This document shows, one piece after another, positions 9,139 through 17,695 of a stretch of 64,000 nt of DNA. The stretch's first letter is position 1, and each line of letters opens with the position of its first letter. The position numbers and the translations under genes are program-made. This DNA comes from Bordetella sp. FB-8 (GTDB lineage Bacteria; Pseudomonadota; Gammaproteobacteria; Burkholderiales; Burkholderiaceae_B), in assembly GCF_000382185.1 (NCBI RefSeq), contig NZ_KB907784.1, positions 1,150,057-1,214,056 of the forward strand, given 5' to 3'. The notes under the pieces are model-generated. The model saw nothing but the letters and a program-made list of their open reading frames with translations. It made no database searches and was not told the DNA's origin.

Positions 9139-10146
9139 ATGAGCACCGAGCCCGTCATCGTTTCGGAACCCGCCGCGCAGGCCCCGCTGGCGATGCCCAT
9201 GCAGGCCTGGCTGCAGCACTTGCAGACCAACCGCCGCTACGCCGGCCACACGCTGGCCGGCTATGGCCGCGATCTGCGGCGCCTGGCCGAACTGGCCGCG
9301 CAGGCCAGGCTGCCGCTCGATCGCGTTGCCAACGGCCACATCCGCCAATTCGTCGCCCGCCTGCATGCCCAGGGCCTGGGGCCGCGCAGCCTGGCCCGCG
9401 CGCTGGCCGCCTGGCGCGGTTTCTACCAATGGTGGGTCCCGCAGGCCGGGCTGCCTGGCAATCCGGTGGCCGGCGTACGCGCGCCCAAGGCGCCGCGCGG
9501 GCTGCCCAAGGCCCTGTCGGTCGAGCAGGCCCAGGGCCTGCTCGAGCACGCCGGCGCCCGGGCCGAACTGCACCGCGCGGACGATCCGGCCGCCGTGCGC
9601 GACGCGGCCATGTTCGAGCTCTTCTATTCCAGCGGGCTGCGCCTGTCCGAACTCACCGGGCTGGACTGGCGCTACCTGCGCGAGGACGGCTACGAATCGC
9701 GCAGCTGGCTCAACCGCGCCGAGGCCGAAGTCACCGTGCTGGGCAAGGGCGGCAAGCGCCGCAGCGTGCCGGTGGGCAAGGCCGCGCTGCAGGCCATCGA
9801 CCGCTGGCTTGCCGCGCGCGACGCGCTGCTGCCCCCGGCCGCGCCGCCCGCCGATCGGGCCGCCCTGTTCCTGGGCGCGCGCGGCCGGCGCATCGCCGCG
9901 CGCGTGGTGCAGCTGCGCCTGGCCGCGCTGGCCCAGGCCGCCGGCCTGCCCGCCCAGGTGCATCCGCACGTGCTGCGCCACAGCTTCGCCAGCCATGTGC
10001 TGCAATCGGCGCAGGACCTGCGCGCCGTGCAGGAAATGCTGGGGCATGCCAATATCTCCACTACCCAGATCTACACGCGGCTCGATTTTCAGCACCTGGC
10101 CCGCGCCTACGATCAGGCCCATCCGCGCGCCGGCCGCAAATCCTGA
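9139..10146 (+). CDS. xerC: Tyrosine recombinase XerC
   Basis: A 335-residue site-specific recombinase that, with XerD, resolves chromosome dimers at dif. The N-terminal SAM-like core-binding domain covers about residues 15-105 and the catalytic domain follows. Catalytic residues are visible: Arg168 in SGLRLSELTG, the Lys region LGKGGKRRSVP, His277-x-x-Arg280-His281 in HVLRHSFASH, a late His in LGHANISTTQ, and the nucleophile Tyr312 in QIYTRL. The somewhat long N-terminus may mean a slightly later true start. It is probably expressed with dapF and DUF484. Confidence 0.93.
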   Translation: MSTEPVIVSEPAAQAPLAMPMQAWLQHLQTNRRYAGHTLAGYGRDLRRLAELAAQARLPLDRVANGHIRQFVARLHAQGLGPRSLARALAAWRGFYQWWVPQAGLPGNPVAGVRAPKAPRGLPKALSVEQAQGLLEHAGARAELHRADDPAAVRDAAMFELFYSSGLRLSELTGLDWRYLREDGYESRSWLNRAEAEVTVLGKGGKRRSVPVGKAALQAIDRWLAARDALLPPAAPPADRAALFLGARGRRIAARVVQLRLAALAQAAGLPAQVHPHVLRHSFASHVLQSAQDLRAVQEMLGHANISTTQIYTRLDFQHLARAYDQAHPRAGRKS

Positions 10147-10158
10147 TCCCACCCGCCC

Positions 10159-10647
10159 ATGTCCGACCGCCCGACCGACACGCAAAACATCGAGGCCCGG
10201 CTCGCCCTGGCCGACACGCTCTGCGCCCAGCGCGGCAAGCGGCTCACGCCCATACGCCGCAAGGTGCTGGAACTGCTGCTGCGCCAAGGCCGCAGCATCA
10301 AGGCCTACGAGCTGCTGGACGCCATCAAGGCCGAGCATCACGGCGCCGCGCCCCCCACCGTCTACCGCGCGCTGGACTTCCTGGTCGAGGAAGGCCTCAT
10401 ACACCGTCTGGACGCCATTAACGCCTGGAGCGCCTGCCACGACGCCGCCGGGGCCCCGCACGACCTGCTGGTGGTCTGCACCCATTGCGGCGCCGTGGCC
10501 GAGATCAGCGACCCGTCCATGAGCCGCCAGCTGGCCGAGCGCGTGGCCAGGACCGGCTTCGCCCTGGCCACCCACGAAACCGAAATCCGCGCCCTCTGCC
10601 CGGACTGCCAGGCCACGCAGGTCCAAGACCACGGCCATGCTCATTGA
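10159..10647 (+). CDS. zur: Fur-family transcriptional regulator, probably zinc-responsive Zur
   Basis: A 162-residue regulator with an N-terminal winged helix (RLTPIRRKVLELLLRQGR to PPTVYRALDFLVEEGL) and a C-terminal dimerisation domain carrying two CxxC pairs (CTHCGA and CPDCQA) for a structural zinc. A histidine-containing tail follows. Overall it resembles Zur more than Fur: it is followed by a CobW-family metal GTPase, a known Zur target type in many proteobacteria. No clear Zur palindrome was seen in the 134-base gap before that gene. Zur rather than Fur or PerR is inference. Confidence 0.78.
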   Translation: MSDRPTDTQNIEARLALADTLCAQRGKRLTPIRRKVLELLLRQGRSIKAYELLDAIKAEHHGAAPPTVYRALDFLVEEGLIHRLDAINAWSACHDAAGAPHDLLVVCTHCGAVAEISDPSMSRQLAERVARTGFALATHETEIRALCPDCQATQVQDHGHAH

Positions 10648-10781
10648 GCAAATAAGGGCCACAACATTTGCCCAGGCCTTGAAAATCGGGCCATAAGACC
10701 CCATACATAGAGTCCGCCCCAGGTTTGCCCCTGGCTGGCGACTATGCTGTAATCCAACGTTTTCCGGCGTTCCCAGCCATT

Positions 10782-11876
10782 ATGAATACCCCCCTAGCCT
10801 CCATGGTTCCGGTCACCATCCTCACCGGCTTTCTCGGCGCGGGCAAAACCACTTTGCTCAAGCGCATCCTGTCCGAATACCACGGACGGCGCATCGCCGT
10901 GATCGAAAACGAATTCGGACCCGAGAGCATCGATAACGACCTGCTGGTGCAGGACAGCGACGAGGAAATCATCGAGCTGTCCAACGGCTGCGTCTGCTGC
11001 ACGGTGCGCGGCGACCTGATGCGCACGCTCAACGAGCTGCGCGCCAAGCGCCAGGCCGGCACGCTCAACTTCGAGCGCGTCATCCTCGAGACCACCGGCA
11101 TGGCCAACCCCGGCCCGGTGTGCCAGACCTTCTTCATGGATGACGACATTGCCGAGTACTACCGCCTGGATGCGGTGATCACGGTGGTCGACGCCAAGCA
11201 CGGCATGGAAACGCTCGACACCCAGCCCGAGGCGCAGAAACAGGTGGGCTTCGCCGACCGCATCCTGGTGTCCAAGAAGGACCTGGTCACCGACGCCGAA
11301 TACCGCGCATTGCGCGAGCGCCTGGTGCGCATGAACCCGCGCGCCACCATCGAAGCGGTGAATTTCGGCCAGGCCGACCTGAAATCCATCCTGGACATCA
11401 GCGGCTTTAACCTGAACTCCATCCTGGACATCGACCCGCAATTCCTGGCCGACGTGCATCCCGATGCCGCACACGACCATGATCACGGCCATGGCCACGA
11501 TCACGATCACGAGCACGATCACGAGTGCGGCGAACACTGCGACCACGAGCACCCTCACCCTCATCACGCCCACGATGATGAAATCGGCGCCTTCGTGTTC
11601 CGTTCGAACAAACCTTTCGACCCGGCCCGCCTCGAGGAGTTTCTCGGCGGCGTCGTGCAGGTTTACGGCCCGGACCTGCTGCGCTACAAAGGCATCCTTT
11701 ACATGAAGGGCCTGAATCGCCGTATGCTTTTCCAAGGGGTACACATGATGATGGGCGCCGAACCCGGCAAGCCCTGGACGTCCGCTGAAAAGCCCTCGAC
11801 CAAGATGGTGTTCATCGGACGCAAACTGCCCCAGGAGATTTTCACCCGGGGCCTGGAGCAGTGCCTGGCCGGTTGA
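10782..11876 (+). CDS. CobW/ZNG1-family metallochaperone GTPase with histidine-rich loop
   Basis: A 364-residue GTPase of the CobW/YjiA/ZNG1 group, thought to deliver zinc to client enzymes. The start at 10782 gives PVTILTGFLGAGKTTLL with the G1 loop GFLGAGKT. The metal-binding CxCC motif is in SNGCVCCTVRGD, and the G4 motif is SKKD. Between about residues 225 and 270 it carries a dense His/Asp stretch (HDHDHGHGHDHDHEHDH) that should bind several metal ions. The C-terminal CobW_C domain follows. Neighbouring a Zur-like gene, it is a plausible zinc-limitation response protein. Confidence 0.9.
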   Translation: MNTPLASMVPVTILTGFLGAGKTTLLKRILSEYHGRRIAVIENEFGPESIDNDLLVQDSDEEIIELSNGCVCCTVRGDLMRTLNELRAKRQAGTLNFERVILETTGMANPGPVCQTFFMDDDIAEYYRLDAVITVVDAKHGMETLDTQPEAQKQVGFADRILVSKKDLVTDAEYRALRERLVRMNPRATIEAVNFGQADLKSILDISGFNLNSILDIDPQFLADVHPDAAHDHDHGHGHDHDHEHDHECGEHCDHEHPHPHHAHDDEIGAFVFRSNKPFDPARLEEFLGGVVQVYGPDLLRYKGILYMKGLNRRMLFQGVHMMMGAEPGKPWTSAEKPSTKMVFIGRKLPQEIFTRGLEQCLAG

Positions 11877-11964
11877 TGGCTTGTTATAAGTGCGGCCTAC
11901 CGGCTCGCCGGCGCGCCTGATCTTGAACAGGCGCGGCCGGATCGATTCATAGTGGAGTGTTTTC

Positions 11965-12423
11965 ATGGCAACGAAGGCAGCAAGCAAAAAATCAAACAAG
12001 TCGGAAGCGACCGTCGACCTGCCCAGCGAAAAGGAATTGCTGGCCATGCCCGACGCCGACTACATGAACGATCGCCAGCTGGCTTTCTTCAAGGAACGGC
12101 TCAAGCAGCTCGAACAGGACATCCTGGCCAACGCCGGCGAAACCACCGAGCACTTGCGCGAAACCCAGTTCGTACCCGATCCGGCCGACCGCGCCACGAT
12201 CGAGGAAGAGCACGCTCTGGAGCTGCGCACGCGCGACCGCGAGCGTAAGCTGCTCAAGAAAGTGCAGCAGGCCATCGCCCGCATCGACAACGGCGAATAC
12301 GGCTGGTGCGAGGAAACCGGCGAACCCATCGGCATCCCGCGCCTGCTGGCCCGCCCGACCGCGACGCTGTCGCTGGAAGCGCAGGAGCGCCGCGAAATGC
12401 GCCAGAAGCTGTACGGCGACTGA
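11965..12423 (+). CDS. dksA: RNA polymerase-binding transcription factor DksA
   Basis: A 152-residue DksA that binds the RNA polymerase secondary channel and acts with ppGpp. The coiled-coil hairpin spans about residues 40-110, with the functional tip motif DPADRA. The zinc finger is of the degenerate alpha/betaproteobacterial kind: only one cysteine remains (GWCEETGEPIGIPRLLARP), where the enterobacterial protein has four. A GGAG ribosome site sits 7 bases before the ATG. It ends before a strong palindromic terminator. Confidence 0.94.
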   Translation: MATKAASKKSNKSEATVDLPSEKELLAMPDADYMNDRQLAFFKERLKQLEQDILANAGETTEHLRETQFVPDPADRATIEEEHALELRTRDRERKLLKKVQQAIARIDNGEYGWCEETGEPIGIPRLLARPTATLSLEAQERREMRQKLYGD

Positions 12424-12460
12424 CTTGCACCGTAGCGCCCGCCCCAGTCCGATCTTCCCC

Positions 12461-12488
12461 AAAGGCCACGCATGCATGCGTGGCCTTT
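12461..12488. terminator. Palindromic terminator after dksA
   Basis: A perfect 14-base inverted repeat, AAAGGCCACGCATG and its complement, lies 38 bases after the dksA stop. It is flanked by A on one side and T on the other, so it could stop transcription in both directions. Confidence 0.75.
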
Positions 12489-12522
12489 GTTCTCACTCCC
12501 CCTCATTCGACACAGAGCGCCC

Positions 12523-13494
12523 ATGCCAATCCTGCATCCCGATGCCGCAGCAGTCCTGAAGGCCGGCAAAGAAGCGGGCAGACGGCCTCACGAGGCGGGA
12601 ACGCCCGAAGAAGCCCGCGCTGGCTATGCGGCGGGCAGGGCGGCGGCGCTGCCCGCGCCCATCGACGTGGCCCAATGCCGGGATCTCTCGGCCCCCGGCG
12701 AGAACGGCCCGGTTCCCATGCGCCTTTATCGGGCCGCCGGCACCGCGGCCGAGGCGGTCCTGCCCTGCCTGTTGTATTTCCACGGAGGCGGCTGGATGCT
12801 GGGCAATCTGGACACCCACGATGCGCTGTGCCGCCACCTCGCACAGGCCTGCCAGGCTTGCGTCATCGCCGTCGACTACCGGCTCGCGCCGGAACATCCC
12901 TACCCTGCTGCGATCCGCGACGGTGCAAGCGCGCTTTCCTACGTTGCCCGCGAGGCTGCGCGGTTGCGCATCGACGCCGCCCGCATCGCCGTGGGCGGCG
13001 ACAGCGCCGGGGGCAATATCGCGGCCGTGCTGGCCCTGATGGGCCGCGATGGCGACCTGCCCAGGACCGCCTTCCAGCTCCTGATCTATCCGGCGACCGA
13101 CCTGTCCATGTCCACGGACAGCTATCGCCGGGTCACGGTGGACAGCGGCGTTTCGCTGACCGATGCGACAATGCGCTTTTTCATCGATCACTATGCGCCC
13201 GCCGCCTCCGATCGACAGCATTGGCATGCCTCGCCGCTGCGCGCGGCGACACTCAAGGACGCGCCGCCGGCCCTGATCGTGACCTGCGCCAACGACCCGC
13301 TTTGCGACGAGGGCCGCGCATATGCCCGCCGCCTGGACGATGCCGGCGTGCCCGTCACCGAACTGCACTTGAACGACCAGATCCACGGCTTCATCGCCAT
13401 GGGCGGCGTTATCGGCTCGGTCGGTCCCATACTGGATTTCGCCGGTGCCATCCTGCGCGACCGCTGGCGGGTTGGCACCGCAAGCCGGCCCTAG
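12523..13494 (+). CDS. Alpha/beta hydrolase of the hormone-sensitive-lipase family
   Basis: A 323-residue esterase-type hydrolase. The oxyanion motif HGGGW lies in YFHGGGWMLGNLD, the nucleophile is in GGDSAGGNIAA, the acid is probably Asp in CANDPLCDEG, and the histidine is in DQIHGFI. All match bacterial HSL-family carboxylesterases. The start at 12523 is the ATG nearest the conserved region. It opens the accessory cassette between dksA and hslVU and converges on the LysR gene that follows. Substrate unknown. Confidence 0.85.
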   Translation: MPILHPDAAAVLKAGKEAGRRPHEAGTPEEARAGYAAGRAAALPAPIDVAQCRDLSAPGENGPVPMRLYRAAGTAAEAVLPCLLYFHGGGWMLGNLDTHDALCRHLAQACQACVIAVDYRLAPEHPYPAAIRDGASALSYVAREAARLRIDAARIAVGGDSAGGNIAAVLALMGRDGDLPRTAFQLLIYPATDLSMSTDSYRRVTVDSGVSLTDATMRFFIDHYAPAASDRQHWHASPLRAATLKDAPPALIVTCANDPLCDEGRAYARRLDDAGVPVTELHLNDQIHGFIAMGGVIGSVGPILDFAGAILRDRWRVGTASRP

Positions 13495-13556
13495 CGTTCT
13501 GTCCCATAAGTTCGCGTCCATGAAATCGCGTCTTCGCACGGCGGGACGGGCGCAGG

Positions 13557-14507
13557 TCAGCCGGCCTGTATTCCCCTGGCCGCCTCGTCCAGGCAGGTGC
13601 GCAGCAGCGTCGCCGCAGGCGTGTCCTCGCCCACCCGCAGCCAGGTCATGCAGACCGAACCCATGATGCCACCCAGCGTCAGGGGGAGGATGCGCAAGGC
13701 GCCGGCCTCTTCGTAGTGCTGAGCGAGCGATCTGGGCAGCAGGCCCAGCATGGCGCACGACTGCAATAGCGCGACATTGGCCGCGATGACGACCGACTCG
13801 ACCGTATTGGCCGGCGTGCGCACGCCGTGCGAAGCCAGCACCGAAAGCAAGCGCCGGTACATGGGCGCGCTTGCCGTCGGCACGATCCAGGCATGGCCTT
13901 CGAGTTCCTTCCATTTGACGCGCCTGCGCTGCGCCAGCGGATGGCTGCCCGCGGCCACGATGACGACCGGGTCGTCCAGCAGCGGCTGGTGCATCAGATC
14001 CGGATCGAGCGGCCCGAGCGGCATCCGCCCGACGATCAGGTCCAGACGCCCGGCGCGCAGTTCGGGAATCAGCGTATCGAGCGTGCCCTCGTACAGGCCT
14101 ACCGTCACTGCGGGCAGATACTGCTTGAACAGGGCGATCGCGCGCGGGACCAGCACGGGCGCTGCGACCGACAACACGCCCACATCGAGGCGCCCTCCCG
14201 TACCGTCCGCTATGGCCTGCAATTCCGTGCTGGCGCGCTGGGCATGCGCGAGCAGCTCGCGCGCGTGGCGGATCAGGCAGTCGCCGTAGGGCGTAGGCCG
14301 AATGCGGCGACCATCGCGCTCGAACAGCGCCACACCCACGCCCTTCTCTATCTCGGCGACCATTTTCGACACGGCCGGCTGGGTGACGCACAACTCGGCG
14401 GCCACCTTGCCCACCGTGCGCAGGTCGGCGAGCGCCACGAGCAGATGCAGGTGGCGCAGTTTCATCTGGCGGGCAAAATAGCGATCGATGTCAAACATGG
14501 AAGTCAT
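13557..14507 (-). CDS. LysR-type transcriptional regulator (GbpR-like)
   Basis: A 316-residue regulator with an N-terminal winged helix-turn-helix (LRHLHLLVALADLRTVGKVAAELCVTQ... with PAVSKMVAEIEK) and a periplasmic-binding-like effector domain. The segment YLPAVTVGLYEGT and the overall form resemble GbpR-type LysR regulators. The start is ATG 14507 or 14498. It is divergent from the transporter-sulfatase pair, with 94 bases between, the classic arrangement for a regulator of a neighbouring catabolic operon. The inducer is probably the transported substrate, which is inference. Confidence 0.87.
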   Translation of the reverse strand: MTSMFDIDRYFARQMKLRHLHLLVALADLRTVGKVAAELCVTQPAVSKMVAEIEKGVGVALFERDGRRIRPTPYGDCLIRHARELLAHAQRASTELQAIADGTGGRLDVGVLSVAAPVLVPRAIALFKQYLPAVTVGLYEGTLDTLIPELRAGRLDLIVGRMPLGPLDPDLMHQPLLDDPVVIVAAGSHPLAQRRRVKWKELEGHAWIVPTASAPMYRRLLSVLASHGVRTPANTVESVVIAANVALLQSCAMLGLLPRSLAQHYEEAGALRILPLTLGGIMGSVCMTWLRVGEDTPAATLLRTCLDEAARGIQAG

Positions 14508-14601
14508 GAGAAAAAAGTAATACGTTGCTCTGAATATCTCATTGGACGCTGAAAAAGCAAAACTCCAGAATCTGTGCAAACAAAATTGAAGGAGACTTCC
14601 A

Positions 14602-15894
14602 ATGACTCTCGCCACCGCACAGCGCCGCGCCATTATTTCCGCCATCATCGGCAACGCGTTCGAATGGTACGACTTCATCGTCTTCGGCTTTCTTTCGGTG
14701 ATCATCGCCCGGCGCTTTTTCCCGGAAACGAGTCCGGCCGTCGCAATGCTGCTGACCACAGCCACCTTCGGCAGCGCGTTTCTCATGCGCCCGATCGGCG
14801 GCATCCTGCTGGGCATCTACGCCGACAGACACGGACGCAAGGCCGCGCTGTCGCTGGTGATCCTGATGATGACAATCTCGTCGGCCGCGATGGCGTTCAC
14901 GCCGGACTATTCGGCCCTAGGCATCGCCGCGCCCGTCATCGTCGTGCTTGCGCGCCTGCTGCAAGGGTTCTCGGCCGGCGGCGAATTCGGCAGCTCGACC
15001 TCGATGCTCATCGAATACGCGCCCGCGCGCCGGCGCGGCTTCTACGGCAGCTGGCAGAACTTCGGCCAGTTCCTCGCGGCAGTGACGGCAGCCTTGATGG
15101 GAGCGCTCGTCACGCGCTACCTGTCCAGGGGCACGCTCGACAGCTGGGGCTGGCGTATCCCCTTCCTGTTCGGCATGCTGATCGGCCCGGTGGGCTTCTA
15201 CATTCGCACCCGGCTCGACGAGGCGCCGGCCTATGTGCGCGCGCAAGACAAGGCACCGCGTTCGGCGGGCGCCACGCTCGCGCAGGTCTGGCGCGAGCAC
15301 CAGGCGGCCCTGTGGATCGCCTTCGGTTTGGTCATCGCAAGCACCGTGGCGCAGTATGTGCTCAACGTCTATCTGCCCGTCTATGCCGTGCACCAGCTCA
15401 AGCTGCCGGTCTCGGTGCCATTCACGGTGCTCATCGTCACAGGCTTGCTGCGCATGTTGCTGACGCCGCTGTTCGGTCTGCTGTCCGACCACGTCGGCCG
15501 CAAGCCGGTACTCGGCATATCCATGGCCCTCTATGTGCTGACGGTCTATCCGCTGTTCGCCTGGTTGGTCGCCGCCCCCAGCCTGGAGCGGCTGCTGGGC
15601 GCCGAAATCGTTTTCGCGGTGCTGATGGCCGCAGCGCTCGGCCCGGCCTCGACCGCGCTGGCAGAGCTGTTCCCGACCCAGGTCCGCGCGACCGGACTAT
15701 CCATCTCGTACAACGTCGCGACGACGCTGTTCGGCGGCTTCTCGCCATTTCTGGTGACCTGGCTCATCGACCTGACTGGCGACCGCATGATGCCCGCCTA
15801 TTTCGTGACGGCGGCGATGGTCATCGGCCTCATTGCATTGTGGCCGATGCGCGAAGGCCTCGGCCGGGCATCCCTCGAAACGCCCACCGCCTGA
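14602..15894 (+). CDS. MFS transporter of the metabolite:H+ symporter (MHS) family
   Basis: A 430-residue, 12-helix major facilitator. The N-terminus IIGNAFEWYDFIVFGFLS and the GIYADRHGRKAALS loop 2-3 motif are diagnostic of the MHS subfamily (ProP, KgtP, CitA, ShiA), which imports organic acids and osmolytes with protons. A GGEFGSSTSMLIEYAPARRRG segment is also typical. It precedes the sulfatase gene by 52 bases and is divergent from a LysR gene, so it probably brings in the sulfatase substrate or its parent ester. The ribosome site GGAG is present upstream. Confidence 0.88.
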   Translation: MTLATAQRRAIISAIIGNAFEWYDFIVFGFLSVIIARRFFPETSPAVAMLLTTATFGSAFLMRPIGGILLGIYADRHGRKAALSLVILMMTISSAAMAFTPDYSALGIAAPVIVVLARLLQGFSAGGEFGSSTSMLIEYAPARRRGFYGSWQNFGQFLAAVTAALMGALVTRYLSRGTLDSWGWRIPFLFGMLIGPVGFYIRTRLDEAPAYVRAQDKAPRSAGATLAQVWREHQAALWIAFGLVIASTVAQYVLNVYLPVYAVHQLKLPVSVPFTVLIVTGLLRMLLTPLFGLLSDHVGRKPVLGISMALYVLTVYPLFAWLVAAPSLERLLGAEIVFAVLMAAALGPASTALAELFPTQVRATGLSISYNVATTLFGGFSPFLVTWLIDLTGDRMMPAYFVTAAMVIGLIALWPMREGLGRASLETPTA

Positions 15895-15946
15895 CACCCC
15901 CAGCGCGCCCCGGCCCACCCGCCTAGAGTCCACCACCGCTGTCGCC

Positions 15947-17506
15947 ATGTCCTCGATCCGCAACGTCCTCTTCATCATGTGCGATCAGCTTCGCGCCGAT
16001 CACCTTGCCTGTTACGGCCACCCTTATCTGGCAACGCCGAACATCGACAGGCTGGCGCAGCGCGGCATGCGCTTGGACCGCGCTTTCGTGCAATCGGGCG
16101 TATGCGGCCCGTCGCGCATGTCGTTCTACACGGGGCGATACGTATCGAGCCACGGCGCGACCTGGAATCGGGTGCCGCTCGCGGCCGGCGAAATCACGCT
16201 CGGCGAATATCTGAAAGACGCGCAACGGCGTCTCGCGCTCGTCGGCAAGACGCACATGATGCCCGACCACAAGGGCCTGGAGCGCCTGCGGCTCGATGGC
16301 GACAGCGAATTGGGAGCGCTGCTGCGCGAAGGCCATTTCGCCCTGGTCGATCGCTACGACGGCCATCACGCCGAACCGCATGGCGGCTATGCGAACTACC
16401 TGCGCCAGCAGGGCTATCACAGCGAAGACCCGTGGACCGACTTCGTCATATCGGCCCAGGACGAGCACGGCAAGATCGTCAGCGGTTGGCACATGCGCAA
16501 CGCCCACCTGCCTGCCCGCGTACGCGAGGCGGATTCCGAAACGGCGTATACGGCCGACCAGGCGATACGTTTCATCGAAAAGCAGAACGACGAGCCGTGG
16601 GTATTGCATCTGTCGCTGGTCAAGCCGCACTGGCCTTACATGGCGCCGGCGCCTTATCACAACCGATATACCTTCGATCAATGCCTGCCGGTTCGACGGC
16701 ACGCGGTCGAGCGCGAAGCGCCGCATCCCGTCACGGCCGCTTATCACCAGCAGGAAGAATGCCGCAACTTCATGCGCGACGAGGTGATCCGCACGGTCCG
16801 CCCCGTCTATCAGGGGCTGATCGCCCAGGTCGACCACCACATGGGCCGACTTTGGGAAGCGCTCGAGAAACTGGGCCGCTGGCAGGACACGCTCATCATC
16901 TTCACGGCAGACCATGGCGACTTTCTCGGCGATCACTGGCTCGGCGAAAAAGAACTGTTCTACGACACTGTGCAGCGCGTGCCTTACATCGTCTACGACC
17001 CGTCGCCCGAGGCGGACGGGTCGCGCAATACGGCCAGCGACGCACTCATCGAGGCCATCGATACCGTGCCGACCATCCTCGACGGACTCGGCTTGCCGCT
17101 TGCCGAACATCGCCTGGAGGGACGCTCGCTACTGGCGCTCACGCGCGGCGCGGCCGGCCCATGGCGCGACGCGGTGTTTTCCGAACTCGATTACAGCTAC
17201 CGCGAAGCGCGCCTGCTGCTCGGACGCCGGCCCGACGCCTGCCGCGGCTGGATGGTGCGCACGGCCCAATGGAAGTACATACACTGGCAGGGCGATGCCG
17301 CGCAATTGTTCGACCTGACGAACGACCCCGATGAATTCTTCGACCTGGGCGCCGACCCGGTCTTTGAGAGCGTGCGCGAAGCCATGCGCGCGCGCTTGCT
17401 CGAATGGTTCTGCCGCCAGCGCCGGCGCACCACCGTATCGAACCAGGACGTCGAACGCGGCACACATCAATACAAGAAGGCGGGCGTCTTTTACGGTGTG
17501 TGGTGA
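15947..17506 (+). CDS. Sulfatase-family hydrolase (arylsulfatase or phosphonate monoester hydrolase)
   Basis: A 519-residue alkaline-phosphatase-superfamily enzyme. Its nucleophile is Cys53 in SGVCGPSRMSFYTGRY, the CxPxR motif converted to formylglycine in class I sulfatases. Metal-binding residues are in FIMCDQLRADH at the N-terminus and TADHGDFLGDH in the middle. No signal peptide is evident, so it should be cytoplasmic and needs an imported substrate, consistent with the transporter gene before it. The family hydrolyses sulfate esters or phosphonate/phosphate diesters; sequence alone does not decide. The start at 15947 gives the conserved SSIRNVLFIMCDQ. No formylglycine-generating enzyme gene lies nearby. 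Confidence 0.87.
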   Translation: MSSIRNVLFIMCDQLRADHLACYGHPYLATPNIDRLAQRGMRLDRAFVQSGVCGPSRMSFYTGRYVSSHGATWNRVPLAAGEITLGEYLKDAQRRLALVGKTHMMPDHKGLERLRLDGDSELGALLREGHFALVDRYDGHHAEPHGGYANYLRQQGYHSEDPWTDFVISAQDEHGKIVSGWHMRNAHLPARVREADSETAYTADQAIRFIEKQNDEPWVLHLSLVKPHWPYMAPAPYHNRYTFDQCLPVRRHAVEREAPHPVTAAYHQQEECRNFMRDEVIRTVRPVYQGLIAQVDHHMGRLWEALEKLGRWQDTLIIFTADHGDFLGDHWLGEKELFYDTVQRVPYIVYDPSPEADGSRNTASDALIEAIDTVPTILDGLGLPLAEHRLEGRSLLALTRGAAGPWRDAVFSELDYSYREARLLLGRRPDACRGWMVRTAQWKYIHWQGDAAQLFDLTNDPDEFFDLGADPVFESVREAMRARLLEWFCRQRRRTTVSNQDVERGTHQYKKAGVFYGVW

Positions 17507-17695
17507 CCCCGCCCCGGGCGCGCGCAGCTCAGCCGTCCACCGCCGCCCATATCCTGCCGAACAGCCCGTCGGCATGGGCCGAATCGAGCCAGCGCGCGAG
17601 CGGCCTGCATCGAGCAGCATCTGGCCGATCAGGGCCTGGTCTGGTGCACGCCGAAAACGCCGGCGGCGGTGCTGAAAGAGTATTCTTGCTCCAAT

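Noticed and set aside
10648..10781. Zur binding site before the CobW gene
   Set aside because: No convincing palindrome matching a Zur box was found; the region is only mildly AT-rich.
17507..17695. Possible remnant coding sequence (a frame reading ...QGLVWCTPKTPAAVLKE) before the dehydrogenase gene
   Set aside because: No start, no family resemblance, and the frame is short; chance is likely in GC-rich DNA.
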